From: an uncultured Candidatus Saccharibacteria bacterium
Lineage (GTDB): Bacteria > Patescibacteriota > Saccharimonadia > Saccharimonadales > Saccharimonadaceae
Reading direction: 5' to 3'
DNA: 12,802 nucleotides
Assembly (NCBI GenBank): GCA_947304075.1
Contig: CAMYZY010000012.1
Location: forward strand, 1 to 12,802
Numbering within the stretch: the stretch's first letter is position 1; every line of letters begins with the position of its first letter. The notes under the pieces were generated by a model. The model saw only the letters and a program-made list of their open reading frames with translations, did not search any database and was not told the origin of the DNA. The position numbers were made by a program, and so were the translations under genes. Below, piece after piece: positions 1 through 6,900 of the stretch.

Positions 1-188
1 AAAATAGTGACAAGTATGGTAATAGCGCTTAAAATAACTAGAATTAAAAACGTCCACCATTGTAAGAAATATGCTAATACACAAAGAGCGGCAGTGATAG
101 CGAACAAGCCTAGGTACCACCAGGCGTCGTGATCACGTACAATATATTCTTCTGCTTCCCAACTAATATTATCTAATCTTTTTGCCAT
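1..188 (-). CDS. Small membrane protein of unknown function, N-terminal part only
   Basis: A minus-strand reading frame starts at the ATG complementary to 186-188 and stays open to the left edge of the window, so only about 62 residues are visible. It begins MAKRLDNISWEAEEYIVRDH, followed by a Trp-rich turn (DAWWYLG) and two closely spaced hydrophobic segments, roughly residues 25-41 and 45-62, split by a Q-W-W motif. This suggests a short cytoplasmic, acidic N-terminus followed by a helical hairpin in the membrane. I do not recognise a named family. An extended -10 (TATGATATAAT) ends 7 nt before the ATG, and there is no ribosome binding site, so the mRNA is probably leaderless. It is transcribed in the same direction as the tRNA-Ser upstream but from its own promoter. 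The reading frame is convincing; the function is unknown. Confidence 0.75.
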   Translation of the reverse strand, partial: MAKRLDNISWEAEEYIVRDHDAWWYLGLFAITAALCVLAYFLQWWTFLILVILSAITILVTI

Positions 189-194
189 AAGGAT

Positions 195-205
195 ATTATA
201 TCATA
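195..205 (-). promoter_or_regulatory. Extended -10 promoter of the leaderless small membrane protein gene
   Basis: On the minus strand the sequence reads TATG-A-TATAAT, with the hexamer complementary to 195-200. The predicted start point, about 7 nt downstream, falls on the ATG at 188. No good -35 hexamer lies 17 bp upstream; that position is occupied by the duplicated tRNA 3' end. Confidence 0.6.
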
Positions 206-207
206 AA

Positions 208-225
208 TTGGCGGAGGGTGAGGGA
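208..225 (-). repeat. 18-bp duplicate of the tRNA-Ser 3' end
   Basis: The 18 bases here are identical to 293-310, which cover the acceptor 3' strand, discriminator base, CCA and part of the T-arm of the tRNA-Ser gene. The two copies are direct repeats with start points 85 bp apart. This could be an old att-like junction at a tRNA 3' end or the remnant of a tRNA duplication. No integrase or element lies between them. Confidence 0.7.
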
Positions 226-253
226 AAAACTTCGTAATCCCTGGCCACTCCTT

Positions 254-295
254 CAAAATAGTCCCTAGAAAGCAAGCTTTCTAGGGACTATTTTG
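254..295 (-). terminator. Perfect 20-bp inverted repeat, likely terminator of tRNA-Ser
   Basis: Arms 254-273 and 276-295 are perfectly complementary, separated by 2 nt. On the minus strand the stem begins within the encoded CCA of the tRNA and ends in TATTTTG, so it has the A-rich-start and T-rich-end form of an intrinsic, possibly bidirectional, terminator. The length and perfection of the stem are unusual for a tRNA terminator, and a small mobile palindromic element is an alternative. Confidence 0.6.
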
Positions 296-386
296 GCGGA
301 GGGTGAGGGATTTGAACCCTCGCTCCAGGTTGCCCCAGACTAACTCGTTAGCAATGAGTCCCCTTCGACCACTTGGGTAACCCTCC
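294..386 (-). tRNA. trnS: tRNA-Ser (anticodon GCU)
   Basis: The minus-strand sequence folds as a class II tRNA of 93 nt with its CCA encoded. The acceptor GGAGGGT pairs perfectly with ACCCTCC, followed by discriminator G and CCA. The D-arm is CCC/GGG, the anticodon loop is TTGCTAA (anticodon complementary to 350-352, reading AGC/AGU serine codons), there is a 21-nt long variable arm as expected for tRNA-Ser, and the T-arm is GAGGG-TTCAAAT-CCCTC. The pair closing the anticodon loop (31-39) appears to be an A-C mismatch. The 5' end is only a few nucleotides from the predicted transcription start, so the 5' leader would be very short. The 3' CCA overlaps the following hairpin. Confidence 0.96.
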
Positions 387-396
387 GTATTAATCA

Positions 397-438
397 ATTG
401 TATCATATATTTTCTTTTTTGGTAAAATATGATACAAT
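397..438. promoter_or_regulatory. Symmetric divergent promoter for tRNA-Ser and the first pilin
   Basis: A perfect 12-bp inverted repeat (397-408 and 427-438) places one extended -10, TATGATACAAT, on each strand. The plus copy has TACAAT at 433-438, 8 nt before the pilin ATG at 446. The minus copy (complement of 397-402) predicts a start about 4 nt before the tRNA. The minus side also has TTACCA 17 bp upstream as a plausible -35; the plus side has only a weak TTTTCT. The two promoters overlap, so polymerases on the two strands should compete. Confidence 0.65.
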
Positions 439-445
439 ATAAGTT

Positions 446-871
446 ATGAAAAAGATTGTTAAATTATTATTACCAATACTAATTGTGGGGATTGTTATTA
501 TTTTAGGTGCTGGGTCAGTTTCAGCGTTGACTTTGCAGGAAGGTGCTGAAGCAGCTAGATGTGATGGCTGTCCGGCGGATTTGTTTGGCGATACTGGTGT
601 ATTCAAGCAAGTGACGAATGTGATTTTGTATATCGTCGGTATTATTGCGGTAATTATGTTGATTATCGGTGGTATTAAGTACGTGCTTTCGGGTGGTGAT
701 TCAAAGAAAGTAACTGATGCAAAGAATACAGTGCTTTATGCAATTATCGGCCTTGTGATTGCATTTCTAGCGTTTGCGATTGTTAACTTTGTGATTTCAG
801 CTTTGCCTTCGTCTGACAATCCAACTAAGGCAAACGAAACGTCGCTTTTAATCCAAAATACTCAGGGCTAA
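446..871 (+). CDS. VirB2/TrbC-like T4SS pilin with signal peptide
   Basis: A 141-residue protein. It has an N-terminal signal peptide (basic MKK, hydrophobic core, likely cut after SVSA near residue 27), a short Cys-containing segment (RCDGCPAD), then two membrane helices at about 56-78 and 93-115. They are joined by the loop GGIKYVLSGGDSKKV, with the GG-x-x-Y-x-x-S-x-G-D-x-x-K-V pattern shared by all pilin genes in this window and typical of CPR/Mbov_0395-type T4SS pilins. The last ~25 residues form a polar tail. It probably sits in the membrane as a pilin subunit pool. The predicted start of transcription coincides with the ATG and there is no Shine-Dalgarno, so the mRNA is probably leaderless. 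It is separated from the other pilins by comF and hsp20. Its 3' end overlaps comF by 24 bp tail-to-tail. Confidence 0.85.
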   Translation: MKKIVKLLLPILIVGIVIILGAGSVSALTLQEGAEAARCDGCPADLFGDTGVFKQVTNVILYIVGIIAVIMLIIGGIKYVLSGGDSKKVTDAKNTVLYAIIGLVIAFLAFAIVNFVISALPSSDNPTKANETSLLIQNTQG

Positions 872-1537
872 AATAGCAAGAACGATTTTATCGACACCGT
901 TTTTCTTTAGAATCTCGGTGGCGGATTTTAGACTAGCGCCAGTAGTATAGACATCATCTAATAAAATGTAGGTGGTGTCTTTTTTGATATTTATTTTTGG
1001 ATTAATTTTGTAGGCTTTATTGGCTTGAGTGATACGAGTTTTATGGTCTGATCCAACTTGGACGGTATTGGAATTACGTTGAAGAAGTTTGCTTACTTTG
1101 AAGTTGGAGTGGAGTTTGGCAAGCTTTTTGGCTAAAAGAAAAGTGTGGTCTAACCCGCGGGAACGGATGTGCCTACTAATAGTCGGTAAGGGAACAATGA
1201 CGACGTTGCCGTTTAAATCTGGTAGTCTTGTATTTAGCATTTCGGCAAGTGGCAGAGCAAGTGCACGAACGGAATTATACTTGTAATCGTGGATAATGGC
1301 ATTTAATAAATCGGTACGTTTGCCAACAATGTAAGTGGGTGGAAGTGAGCAATTTGAACAAATACCAGTTGGATTAGGTTTTTTGCAAATTGGGCAAAGA
1401 TTAGGATTTGAATTAAGTATGTATTTTTTACAACGATTACAAATTGGCTCACCAATATGCCCACAACCCCTACAGTAGTGGGGCGCGACAAGGTCTAAGA
1501 GTCCAGGGAACGTTGTAGTTTTTACAATATTTGGCAT
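848..1537 (-). CDS. comF: ComF-family phosphoribosyltransferase-like protein
   Basis: A 229-residue protein with the ComF/GntX architecture. The N-terminal zinc-ribbon region has four Cys pairs, C22-x2-C25, C33-x2-C36, C48-x2-C51 and C60-x2-C63, followed by a type I phosphoribosyltransferase fold. The PRPP-binding loop is visible as ILLDDVYTTGAS (DDVYTTGAS at residues 194-202). VVIVPLPTISRHIRSRGLDH near residues 112-131 matches the family's P-(V/L)-P-x(n)-R-x-R-G-(F/L)-(D/N)-x motif. ComF is a cytoplasmic protein needed for DNA uptake in competent bacteria; its exact biochemical role is unsettled. The start ATG (1535-1537) has only a weak AAGAGAA upstream. A 64-bp gap separates it from the divergent hsp20. 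It is convergent with the pilin gene, overlapping by 24 bp. This pairing suggests, without proving, that the local T4SS-like machine takes part in DNA import. Confidence 0.93.
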   Translation of the reverse strand: MPNIVKTTTFPGLLDLVAPHYCRGCGHIGEPICNRCKKYILNSNPNLCPICKKPNPTGICSNCSLPPTYIVGKRTDLLNAIIHDYKYNSVRALALPLAEMLNTRLPDLNGNVVIVPLPTISRHIRSRGLDHTFLLAKKLAKLHSNFKVSKLLQRNSNTVQVGSDHKTRITQANKAYKINPKINIKKDTTYILLDDVYTTGASLKSATEILKKNGVDKIVLAILALSILD

Positions 1538-1544
1538 GATTCTC

Positions 1545-1573
1545 TTGATTTTACTATGGAACTAATATATAAT
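1545..1573 (+). promoter_or_regulatory. hsp20 promoter
   Basis: TTGATT (1545-1550) and TATAAT (1568-1573) are separated by 17 bp. The predicted start near 1580 gives a leader of about 22 nt with a good ribosome binding site GGAGG at 1593-1597. No CIRCE element is visible here, so hsp20 control seems to differ from that of dnaJ. Confidence 0.65.
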
Positions 1574-1601
1574 AAAGCATAACAATATAAGTGGAGGAAA
1601 T

Positions 1602-2114
1602 ATGGCTCGTACAAATAGTGACGATTTGCTGATGGAAGATGATCTCGCAGCGGCGTTCCTAGGCAGTGACGATGAACTTGTCGCTCCGGTCGAAACCGAG
1701 GAACCTACTGAAGCCTTAGAAGAGACACCCCAGGAAGAAGTCAGCGAACCAGTCGAAGATGAGTGGGAAAATACCGACGACTTTCCTGGACAGCTTGCTG
1801 TAGATGTCTACGAAACCGCCGATAAGTTAGTAGTAAAAGCTAGAACCGCTGGCATCTCAAAGTCCGATCTCGATGTCAGTATTTCTGATAACATATTGAC
1901 GATATCCGGTGTTTTGTCTGGTGGGGAAGATGAACAAACGACCAGGTGGCATATTCAAGAATGCTATTGGGGCGAATTTTCAAGGACAATTGCGCTTCCT
2001 GTACAGGTACGTGAAGATGAGAATAGTGTCAAAGCAGAGCTAAAAGACGGTGTTCTTACTATCACATTTGAAAAGGAAAAGACTGAGCAACCAAAAAAGA
2101 TTGCGATCCAATAA
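1602..2114 (+). CDS. Hsp20/alpha-crystallin small heat shock protein
   Basis: A 170-residue ATP-independent holdase expected to bind unfolding proteins in the cytoplasm. The alpha-crystallin domain spans about residues 61-158, with its signature AELKDGVLTI (residues 145-154) close to the family A-x-x-x-n-G-v-L motif. The C-terminus ends KKIAIQ and supplies the I-x-I motif (167-169) that docks onto neighbouring subunits. The first ~58 residues are strongly acidic (many E and D, few basic residues) and low in complexity, longer and more charged than is usual. A strong GGAGG lies 4 nt before the ATG, unlike the leaderless genes nearby. Codons end in C more often than in the surrounding genes (GTC, GAC, ACC, CTC), consistent with high expression or a different history. 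It is bounded by its own promoter and a terminator, so it is monocistronic. Confidence 0.93.
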   Translation: MARTNSDDLLMEDDLAAAFLGSDDELVAPVETEEPTEALEETPQEEVSEPVEDEWENTDDFPGQLAVDVYETADKLVVKARTAGISKSDLDVSISDNILTISGVLSGGEDEQTTRWHIQECYWGEFSRTIALPVQVREDENSVKAELKDGVLTITFEKEKTEQPKKIAIQ

Positions 2115-2126
2115 TTAATTGTTATA

Positions 2127-2158
2127 AAAAAATACCCCCTTTTAAAGGGGTATTTTTT
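2127..2158. terminator. Bidirectional intrinsic terminator between hsp20 and the pilin operon
   Basis: Arms 2127-2138 and 2147-2158 (A-rich tract, TACCCC ... GGGGTA, T-rich tract) pair around an 8-nt loop. It has a poly-A lead and a poly-T tail, so it works on paper in both directions, ending hsp20 on the plus strand and the pilin operon on the minus strand. The last pilin's stop codon (2157-2159) overlaps the stem. Confidence 0.9.
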
Positions 2159-2468
2159 AGTTTCCACTAAGGATGTTGACGATGACGAAGTTGACAAGTG
2201 CAAAGGCAAGGACGCAGACGACAAGGCCAATGAGACCATAAAGGATGGTGTCTTTGGCTTTTTTAACTTTGCCCGCGTCACCTGATGATGTCATATAATT
2301 GACGCCACCGATAATCATGACGACAACACATACTAAGCCTAGTACGCCAATTACTGCGTTGATGATTGCAGTAACATTGCTGACTAGCGTGTTACCTTGG
2401 CTGCCCACTTCTTCTGGCAACTTGTCTACGACGACGCCTTCTGCAAACTTTGTAATTATTTCTTTCAT
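2157..2468 (-). CDS. VirB2-like T4SS pilin without an obvious signal peptide
   Basis: A 103-residue protein with two membrane helices (about 32-54 and 74-98) joined by the loop GGVNYMTSSGDAGKVKKAKD, closely matching the other pilins in the window and closest to the 125-residue one upstream. Unlike its relatives it starts with an amphipathic, charged stretch (MKEIITKFAEGVVVDKLPEE) with no signal peptide visible. It may insert directly with the first helix as anchor. AAGGA lies 7 nt before the ATG. It is the last gene of a three-gene minus-strand group, 65 bp after the 125-residue pilin, and may also have its own promoter. It ends in the bidirectional terminator. Structural pilin or accessory subunit are both possible. 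Confidence 0.83.
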   Translation of the reverse strand: MKEIITKFAEGVVVDKLPEEVGSQGNTLVSNVTAIINAVIGVLGLVCVVVMIIGGVNYMTSSGDAGKVKKAKDTILYGLIGLVVCVLAFALVNFVIVNILSGN

Positions 2469-2495
2469 TCTTTGTCCTTTTGTTAATTTAATTAT

Positions 2496-2524
2496 ATTTT
2501 ATAACTATTATTAGAAAAATGCAA
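2496..2524 (-). promoter_or_regulatory. Possible internal promoter for the 103-residue pilin
   Basis: On the minus strand TTGCAT (complement of 2519-2524) and TAAAAT (complement of 2496-2501) are 17 bp apart, giving a leader of about 20 nt that carries the AAGGA site. The -35 matches only TTG. It could allow extra transcription of the last pilin. Confidence 0.4.
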
Positions 2525-2533
2525 TAGGTCATA

Positions 2534-2911
2534 CTAGCTTAAGGTCGAAATAGCCCAGTTGACAATGCCAAATGCGAGAACACAGATTACTAGACCGATG
2601 ACGGCGTAAAGAATAGTTTTTTTGGCTTTTTCAACTTTGCTGGTATCTCCAGCTGATGTCATATAATTAATCCCACCAATTATTATATAGATAACTGCGA
2701 CAAGGCCAGCAACGCCGATAATGGAATTAAGAATAGCAGTGATAACCGTTGGAAGAGCATCGCTACCGGATGATGTGCATCCACAAGCGGCTTTGACACT
2801 CTCGGGATAGTTTCCTTTGCAAACGTCAGCTGAGCATTCTGCAAAAACCGGAATGGCTGTCAAAAGTGATGAGAAAATAATTGATAGAATAGATATGATT
2901 TTAGTTTTCAT
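2534..2911 (-). CDS. VirB2-like T4SS pilin with signal peptide
   Basis: A 125-residue protein. It has a signal peptide (MKTKIISILSIIF..., likely cut after PVFA near residue 24), a Cys-rich extracytoplasmic segment (ECSADVCKG ... AACGCTSSG, four Cys), then two membrane helices (about 55-77 and 96-120) around the loop GGINYMTSAGDTSKVEKAKK. The four cysteines could make disulfides outside the membrane. The ATG lies 11 bp inside the end of the upstream double-pilin gene, and the ribosome site AAAGGAG, 3 nt before the ATG, is within that gene's last codons, so the two are translationally coupled and probably made in linked amounts. Strong family-level assignment; which subunit forms the pilus shaft cannot be told. 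Confidence 0.85.
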   Translation of the reverse strand: MKTKIISILSIIFSSLLTAIPVFAECSADVCKGNYPESVKAACGCTSSGSDALPTVITAILNSIIGVAGLVAVIYIIIGGINYMTSAGDTSKVEKAKKTILYAVIGLVICVLAFGIVNWAISTLS

Positions 2912-3797
2912 GGTACTCCTTTGAGATTAGATTTTGATTAATAATGGCTGCATCATTTGCACTATTGATGATACTAGAAGCAAAGGTGACAATGAGTTCG
3001 GCTAGGGCAACAATAGCGAGACCAATCAAAGCGTAGAGAATAGTTTGTTTGGCGGTTTGTAGTTTGGCGGGTTCGCCACGGGACATAATGTAGGATGTAC
3101 CGCCCATGACGACAAAGATGGCAGAAATAACACCGGCAATACCAATGACCCATTGAAGAGCACTGGTAACCATGACGCCAGGCTCAATACAGGTGCCAGC
3201 ATTAATACAATTTTCTGAAAGATTGGCGGCGCCGAGACCAATGCGGATTCCATTTAGGATAACGTTTGCCGAGATTACGATGGCTAGACCGAGTAAGGCT
3301 TGGTGGATGGCTTTTTTGCCGGTGGCTACTTTGTTGGCTTCGCCAACAGAAAAGATATATAGATAACCGCCATATATAATATAACCAACTACTAGATAAG
3401 CGGCAATAACTGAAAGATCAGTAGCGATATTGGCGGCAATTATCCAGATGCCCGATCCTAGGCTTTGACTATCTGTGACTTGTACATTACAATCCCATGA
3501 AACCATGCCAAGGAATGGCCTACAACTGCCTGTAAAATATGCATTAGCTGAAGATGGTGCGTCACCACCAATTAGGCCTTGGTTAGTAGTGCTTTGAGAT
3601 TCTTCTACACATTCATTAAAAAAGGTGTCGCGTTCTTCGGGAGAGGCGCCATTTATTGTTAATTTTTCGCTTAATTCTTCGCAGTCTAACAATCTGGCTG
3701 ATGCTGGAGCGGTGATGAGAAATGAGCTTAATAAAATCGGCACAATAAGTAATGGCATTGTGAGAGTTTTAAGAAAATGTTTCATTGGTTTTTCCAT
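2901..3797 (-). CDS. Tandem double VirB2-like pilin-domain membrane protein
   Basis: A 298-residue protein with a signal peptide (likely cut near residue 34, PASA), a Cys-containing soluble region (about 36-115), and then two consecutive copies of the two-helix pilin unit. Copy 1 has helices near 128-148 and 164-186 around GGYLYIFSVGEANKV. Copy 2 has helices near 212-232 and 251-275 around GGTSYIMSRGEPAKL. Both keep the GG-x-x-Y-x-x-S-x-G-x-x-x-K pattern and the A-L-x-G-L-A-I-V second helix. Cys pairs occur at 92/103 and 197/203. Single pilins in this window are 103-141 residues, so this is a fusion or internal duplication. It is first in the minus-strand group. The ATG at 3797 is used, but Met5 (3785) is also plausible because it gives a more typical signal peptide. 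It may cap, anchor or nucleate the pilus. Confidence 0.82.
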   Translation of the reverse strand: MEKPMKHFLKTLTMPLLIVPILLSSFLITAPASARLLDCEELSEKLTINGASPEERDTFFNECVEESQSTTNQGLIGGDAPSSANAYFTGSCRPFLGMVSWDCNVQVTDSQSLGSGIWIIAANIATDLSVIAAYLVVGYIIYGGYLYIFSVGEANKVATGKKAIHQALLGLAIVISANVILNGIRIGLGAANLSENCINAGTCIEPGVMVTSALQWVIGIAGVISAIFVVMGGTSYIMSRGEPAKLQTAKQTILYALIGLAIVALAELIVTFASSIINSANDAAIINQNLISKEYHEN

Positions 3798-3812
3798 AAT
3801 TAAGTTATTTAT

Positions 3813-3824
3813 ATAATATCACAA
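3813..3824 (-). promoter_or_regulatory. Extended -10 promoter of the minus-strand pilin group
   Basis: The minus strand reads TGTG-A-TATTAT, with the hexamer complementary to 3813-3818. The expected start is near 3806, about 9 nt before the ATG at 3797, leaving almost no leader and no ribosome site. A clear -35 is not seen. Confidence 0.5.
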
Positions 3825-3834
3825 AACGTTGCAA

Positions 3835-3858
3835 AAAGCTAATCCAAAAATTAGCTTT
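3835..3858. repeat. 9-bp inverted repeat in the divergent control region
   Basis: AAAGCTAAT (3835-3843) and ATTAGCTTT (3850-3858) are perfectly complementary with a 6-nt loop. It lies upstream of both divergent T4SS promoters, where no transcript needs ending, so an operator is more likely than a terminator. Confidence 0.5.
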
Positions 3859-3899
3859 AACATTTTGTTGACAAAAGCGAAAATATAGAGTAATTATTA

Positions 3900-3928
3900 T
3901 TGACAAAAATGCTTATGTGTGATATAAT
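3900..3928 (+). promoter_or_regulatory. Consensus promoter of the VirB6-VirB4 operon
   Basis: TTGACA (3900-3905) and TATAAT (3923-3928) both match the sigma-70/sigma-A consensus perfectly, with the ideal 17-bp spacing and an extended TGTG-A before the -10. This is the strongest promoter seen in the window. The -10 is enclosed by the inverted repeat GTGTGA (3917-3922) / TCACAC (3931-3936), so a bound regulator would block it. The leader is about 29 nt and carries GGGAGG (3947-3952), 11 nt before the ATG. Confidence 0.9.
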
Positions 3929-3963
3929 AGTCACACGCCTAAAAAAGGGAGGCGGAAATTATT

Positions 3964-6900
3964 ATGATTGCAAAAAAGAAATCAAATATTGGTCTAAGAA
4001 GAAGAGTTTTTGGTTGGTTTTTTGCTGTTATATTAAGTTTATTTGGGCTTTTGTCTTTACCTTTGTCATCGGTTTATGCTGTAAATACTGATGAGAATGT
4101 CCAAGAGAAAATTGAACAGGCGGGTGGTTCGGGCCAAAGTAATACTGAAACCACTAATAATGGTGAGACAAGTGGCGGAACATCTAAATCTAATAACGGT
4201 GCATTGACGTTATCTTATACGGAGATTGAAAATAGTTGTCAGGATAGTTTAGGCTCGATTGGTTGGTGGGTTTGTCCAACGACTGGGAAAATTGCAGAAG
4301 CGGTGGACTGGCTTTATGAGAGAATCCAGGGAATATTAGAGATTGATCCGATATCAACGGAAGATGGTTCGCCGATTTTTGAGATATGGCGATATTGCCA
4401 GAGATTGACGAATATTGTGTTTATTATATTCCTTTTGGTGGTGATTTATTCGCAGATTACTGGGTATGGCATATCGAACTATGGTTTAAAGAAGGCGTTG
4501 CCGAAGCTGATTGTGACAGCGATTATGGTGAACCTAAGCTTTTTGATTTGTACGTTTGCGGTTGATTTGTCGAACATCGTGGGGAATGGATTACGGGGTG
4601 TGTTTACGGCAGTGCAAGAGCATGTGATTGCGACTAATGCGGTAAATATTGAAATTGGTGACGTGTCGGACGAAGTTGCGGTGATGAATTCTGGGATGTA
4701 TAGTTCGTTGGCTGGTGGAACGGCCCTAGCGATTGGGGCGGGGGCGATTGCATTTGAGAGTGGGGCAATTTGGATGTTGATTCCGGTGGTACTTGGGGCG
4801 TTTGTGTCGGTGGCGGCTGGTTTAATTACGATTGCTTTGCGTCAGGCGGTGGTGGCGCTTCTCATTATGATTTCTCCGCTGGCGATTGTGGCATATATAT
4901 TGCCAAATACAGAAGGTTTGTTCAAAAAGTGGAAAGAACTACTCAAGAAGATGTTGATATTCTATCCGATGTTTTCTTTGTTGTTTGGGGCGTCAAGCTT
5001 AGCAGGATTTGCAATCATCGCTAGTGCTAAAGATGGATTTGGGTTGCTGCTGGGTATTGCGGTAGAGATTTTCCCATTGTTTTTCTCGTGGTCACTCATG
5101 AAGATGAGTGGAACTTTCCTTGCCAATATCAATGCCAAGATTCATTCATTGGCGGCAGGACCGCTTGCTACCAACAGGGCTTGGGCAGACTCGCATAGGC
5201 AATTGACGCGCGCTAGATGGCTTGAACGTAATAGGACGCCATCGGCGAGATTAATGAATTTTTTGGCTTATCGTAAGACTAGCCGAGATAATGAAATAGA
5301 GTCAATTAATCAGCACATGAAGGCTAAATATACAGCTAAGAGTGATGCTTTGGATTATGATGCAGATGGACGGCTTTCAAAACGAGGACAGAAAAGATAT
5401 GATAGACAGGCCCTTACTACGCGTTATTCGCAGTTTTCGCAATTGCATAAACATAATTTAGAGAGTGGTTTTGGTGACCATGATGCGACGTATAGAAGGA
5501 CAATTGCTGGAATAAGAAGTGATTTGTTTAATTCAGAAGGTGTTTTTTCGTCATCAATTAAAAGTGGGGCGACGTATGATGAACGTATAGCTGCGCTAGA
5601 TAAAGCTAATACAGACGCGGCAGATGATCTTAAGGTTGAGTTGGCACGTGGTGCTGAGATTGAATATAATAATGCAAAAGGTTTCTTTGAGAGAACGCTA
5701 AACGCTAAAAACGCAGATGATGACAGAAGAGCTCTTCAAGAAGGGAATACAAGACATCAAATGCATCCTGGGTTGCTTGAAAATCCTGATAATCTTTTGC
5801 GTTATGAGCGATGGAAAGCGATAATGCAAGGAAAAGATAACGGTGTTCAGACGGCCCTTGCAGATGCAGCAAGTACGGCGCGTGCACAAGCGCAAATACG
5901 ACAAAATAAGTTCCAAGCAGCGGCAGATTTGACCCCGGCTACTCAGAATGTCGCAGATCATATTAAAGATTTGGTGAATAGTGAAGATGCGGTCAAGAAT
6001 ATTGATGCTATTATTGGCGGATTACGTGTTTTGAATATACGTGGTGATACGGATTTGGTGGCGAAAGAGTTACATCATGACATAATAGGTATTCTTAATA
6101 GACCTGGGAATGTTGAATTAGGAACTTATGCATCGCAGGCGATTGCTAATTATTTGATGTTTGACGTGAAGGATAACGATCCAGTGCTGCGTCGATTTGG
6201 TAAATATATTAATATGCAAACGGCTGCACTATACAATGAAAATGACCCAGAAAAACGTCGAAAGAGAAGAGATGTGTCCTGGTGGGAATACGTTAATAGT
6301 GAATGTGTTGAATATGACGATGATGGCAATGTGGCGCATGATGAGAATGGCGAGGTGATAACGAGAAAGACAAGAGGTATGCGAGAATTGCTGCCTGGTA
6401 CTTCGTATGCAAGGGTAGAACGAACTGCATATAAGTCTCAGAGAGAAGGGGTCAGAGCAGCGTCATATGGACTTGATGAGAATGGTAATTTATCGCAGGA
6501 GTTTAGCGTTAAGAGATACTTTGATAATATGGATAGTCTTTATGATTCGACTTTGCCAAATATTATAGGCGATCAATTCTCGTATTTGAGTGGAAGCGAA
6601 CAGATTACGGCGCTTGCGAAGGATTTAACCGGGATTGGCAAAGATGGTAAATTTGACTGGAAATATATCTTTGGCAATCATAACCCAACTGGAGAAGATA
6701 AGGCAGAGGCTGTTATAAGATTCCGAAATCAGGTGAAAAAGTTTCTTGGTGGGCATGTTCCAAATCAGATTGCTAGAAGTAAGACTGATATGTTGCAGGC
6801 TATTAGATCGCAATATGCTCTACTTGACGAAGTGATGTATATAAATGATGATGGGAAAGAGGTGGTGGATTTGGAGCGCCTGGAAGAATTCGATAGGAGA

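Noticed and set aside
208..310. Integrated mobile element between tRNA-derived repeats
   Set aside because: Only about 67 bp lie between the repeats, with no integrase or other gene, so it is kept only as a possible remnant.
1964..2281. Minus-strand open frame across the hsp20 3' end
   Set aside because: It is antisense to a clear Hsp20 and crosses the bidirectional terminator. The translation is low-complexity Ser/Leu.
3868..3896. Second tandem promoter starting with TTGACA at 3868
   Set aside because: The hexamer 17 bp downstream (TAATTA) is a poor -10. The sequence may instead be a regulator repeat.
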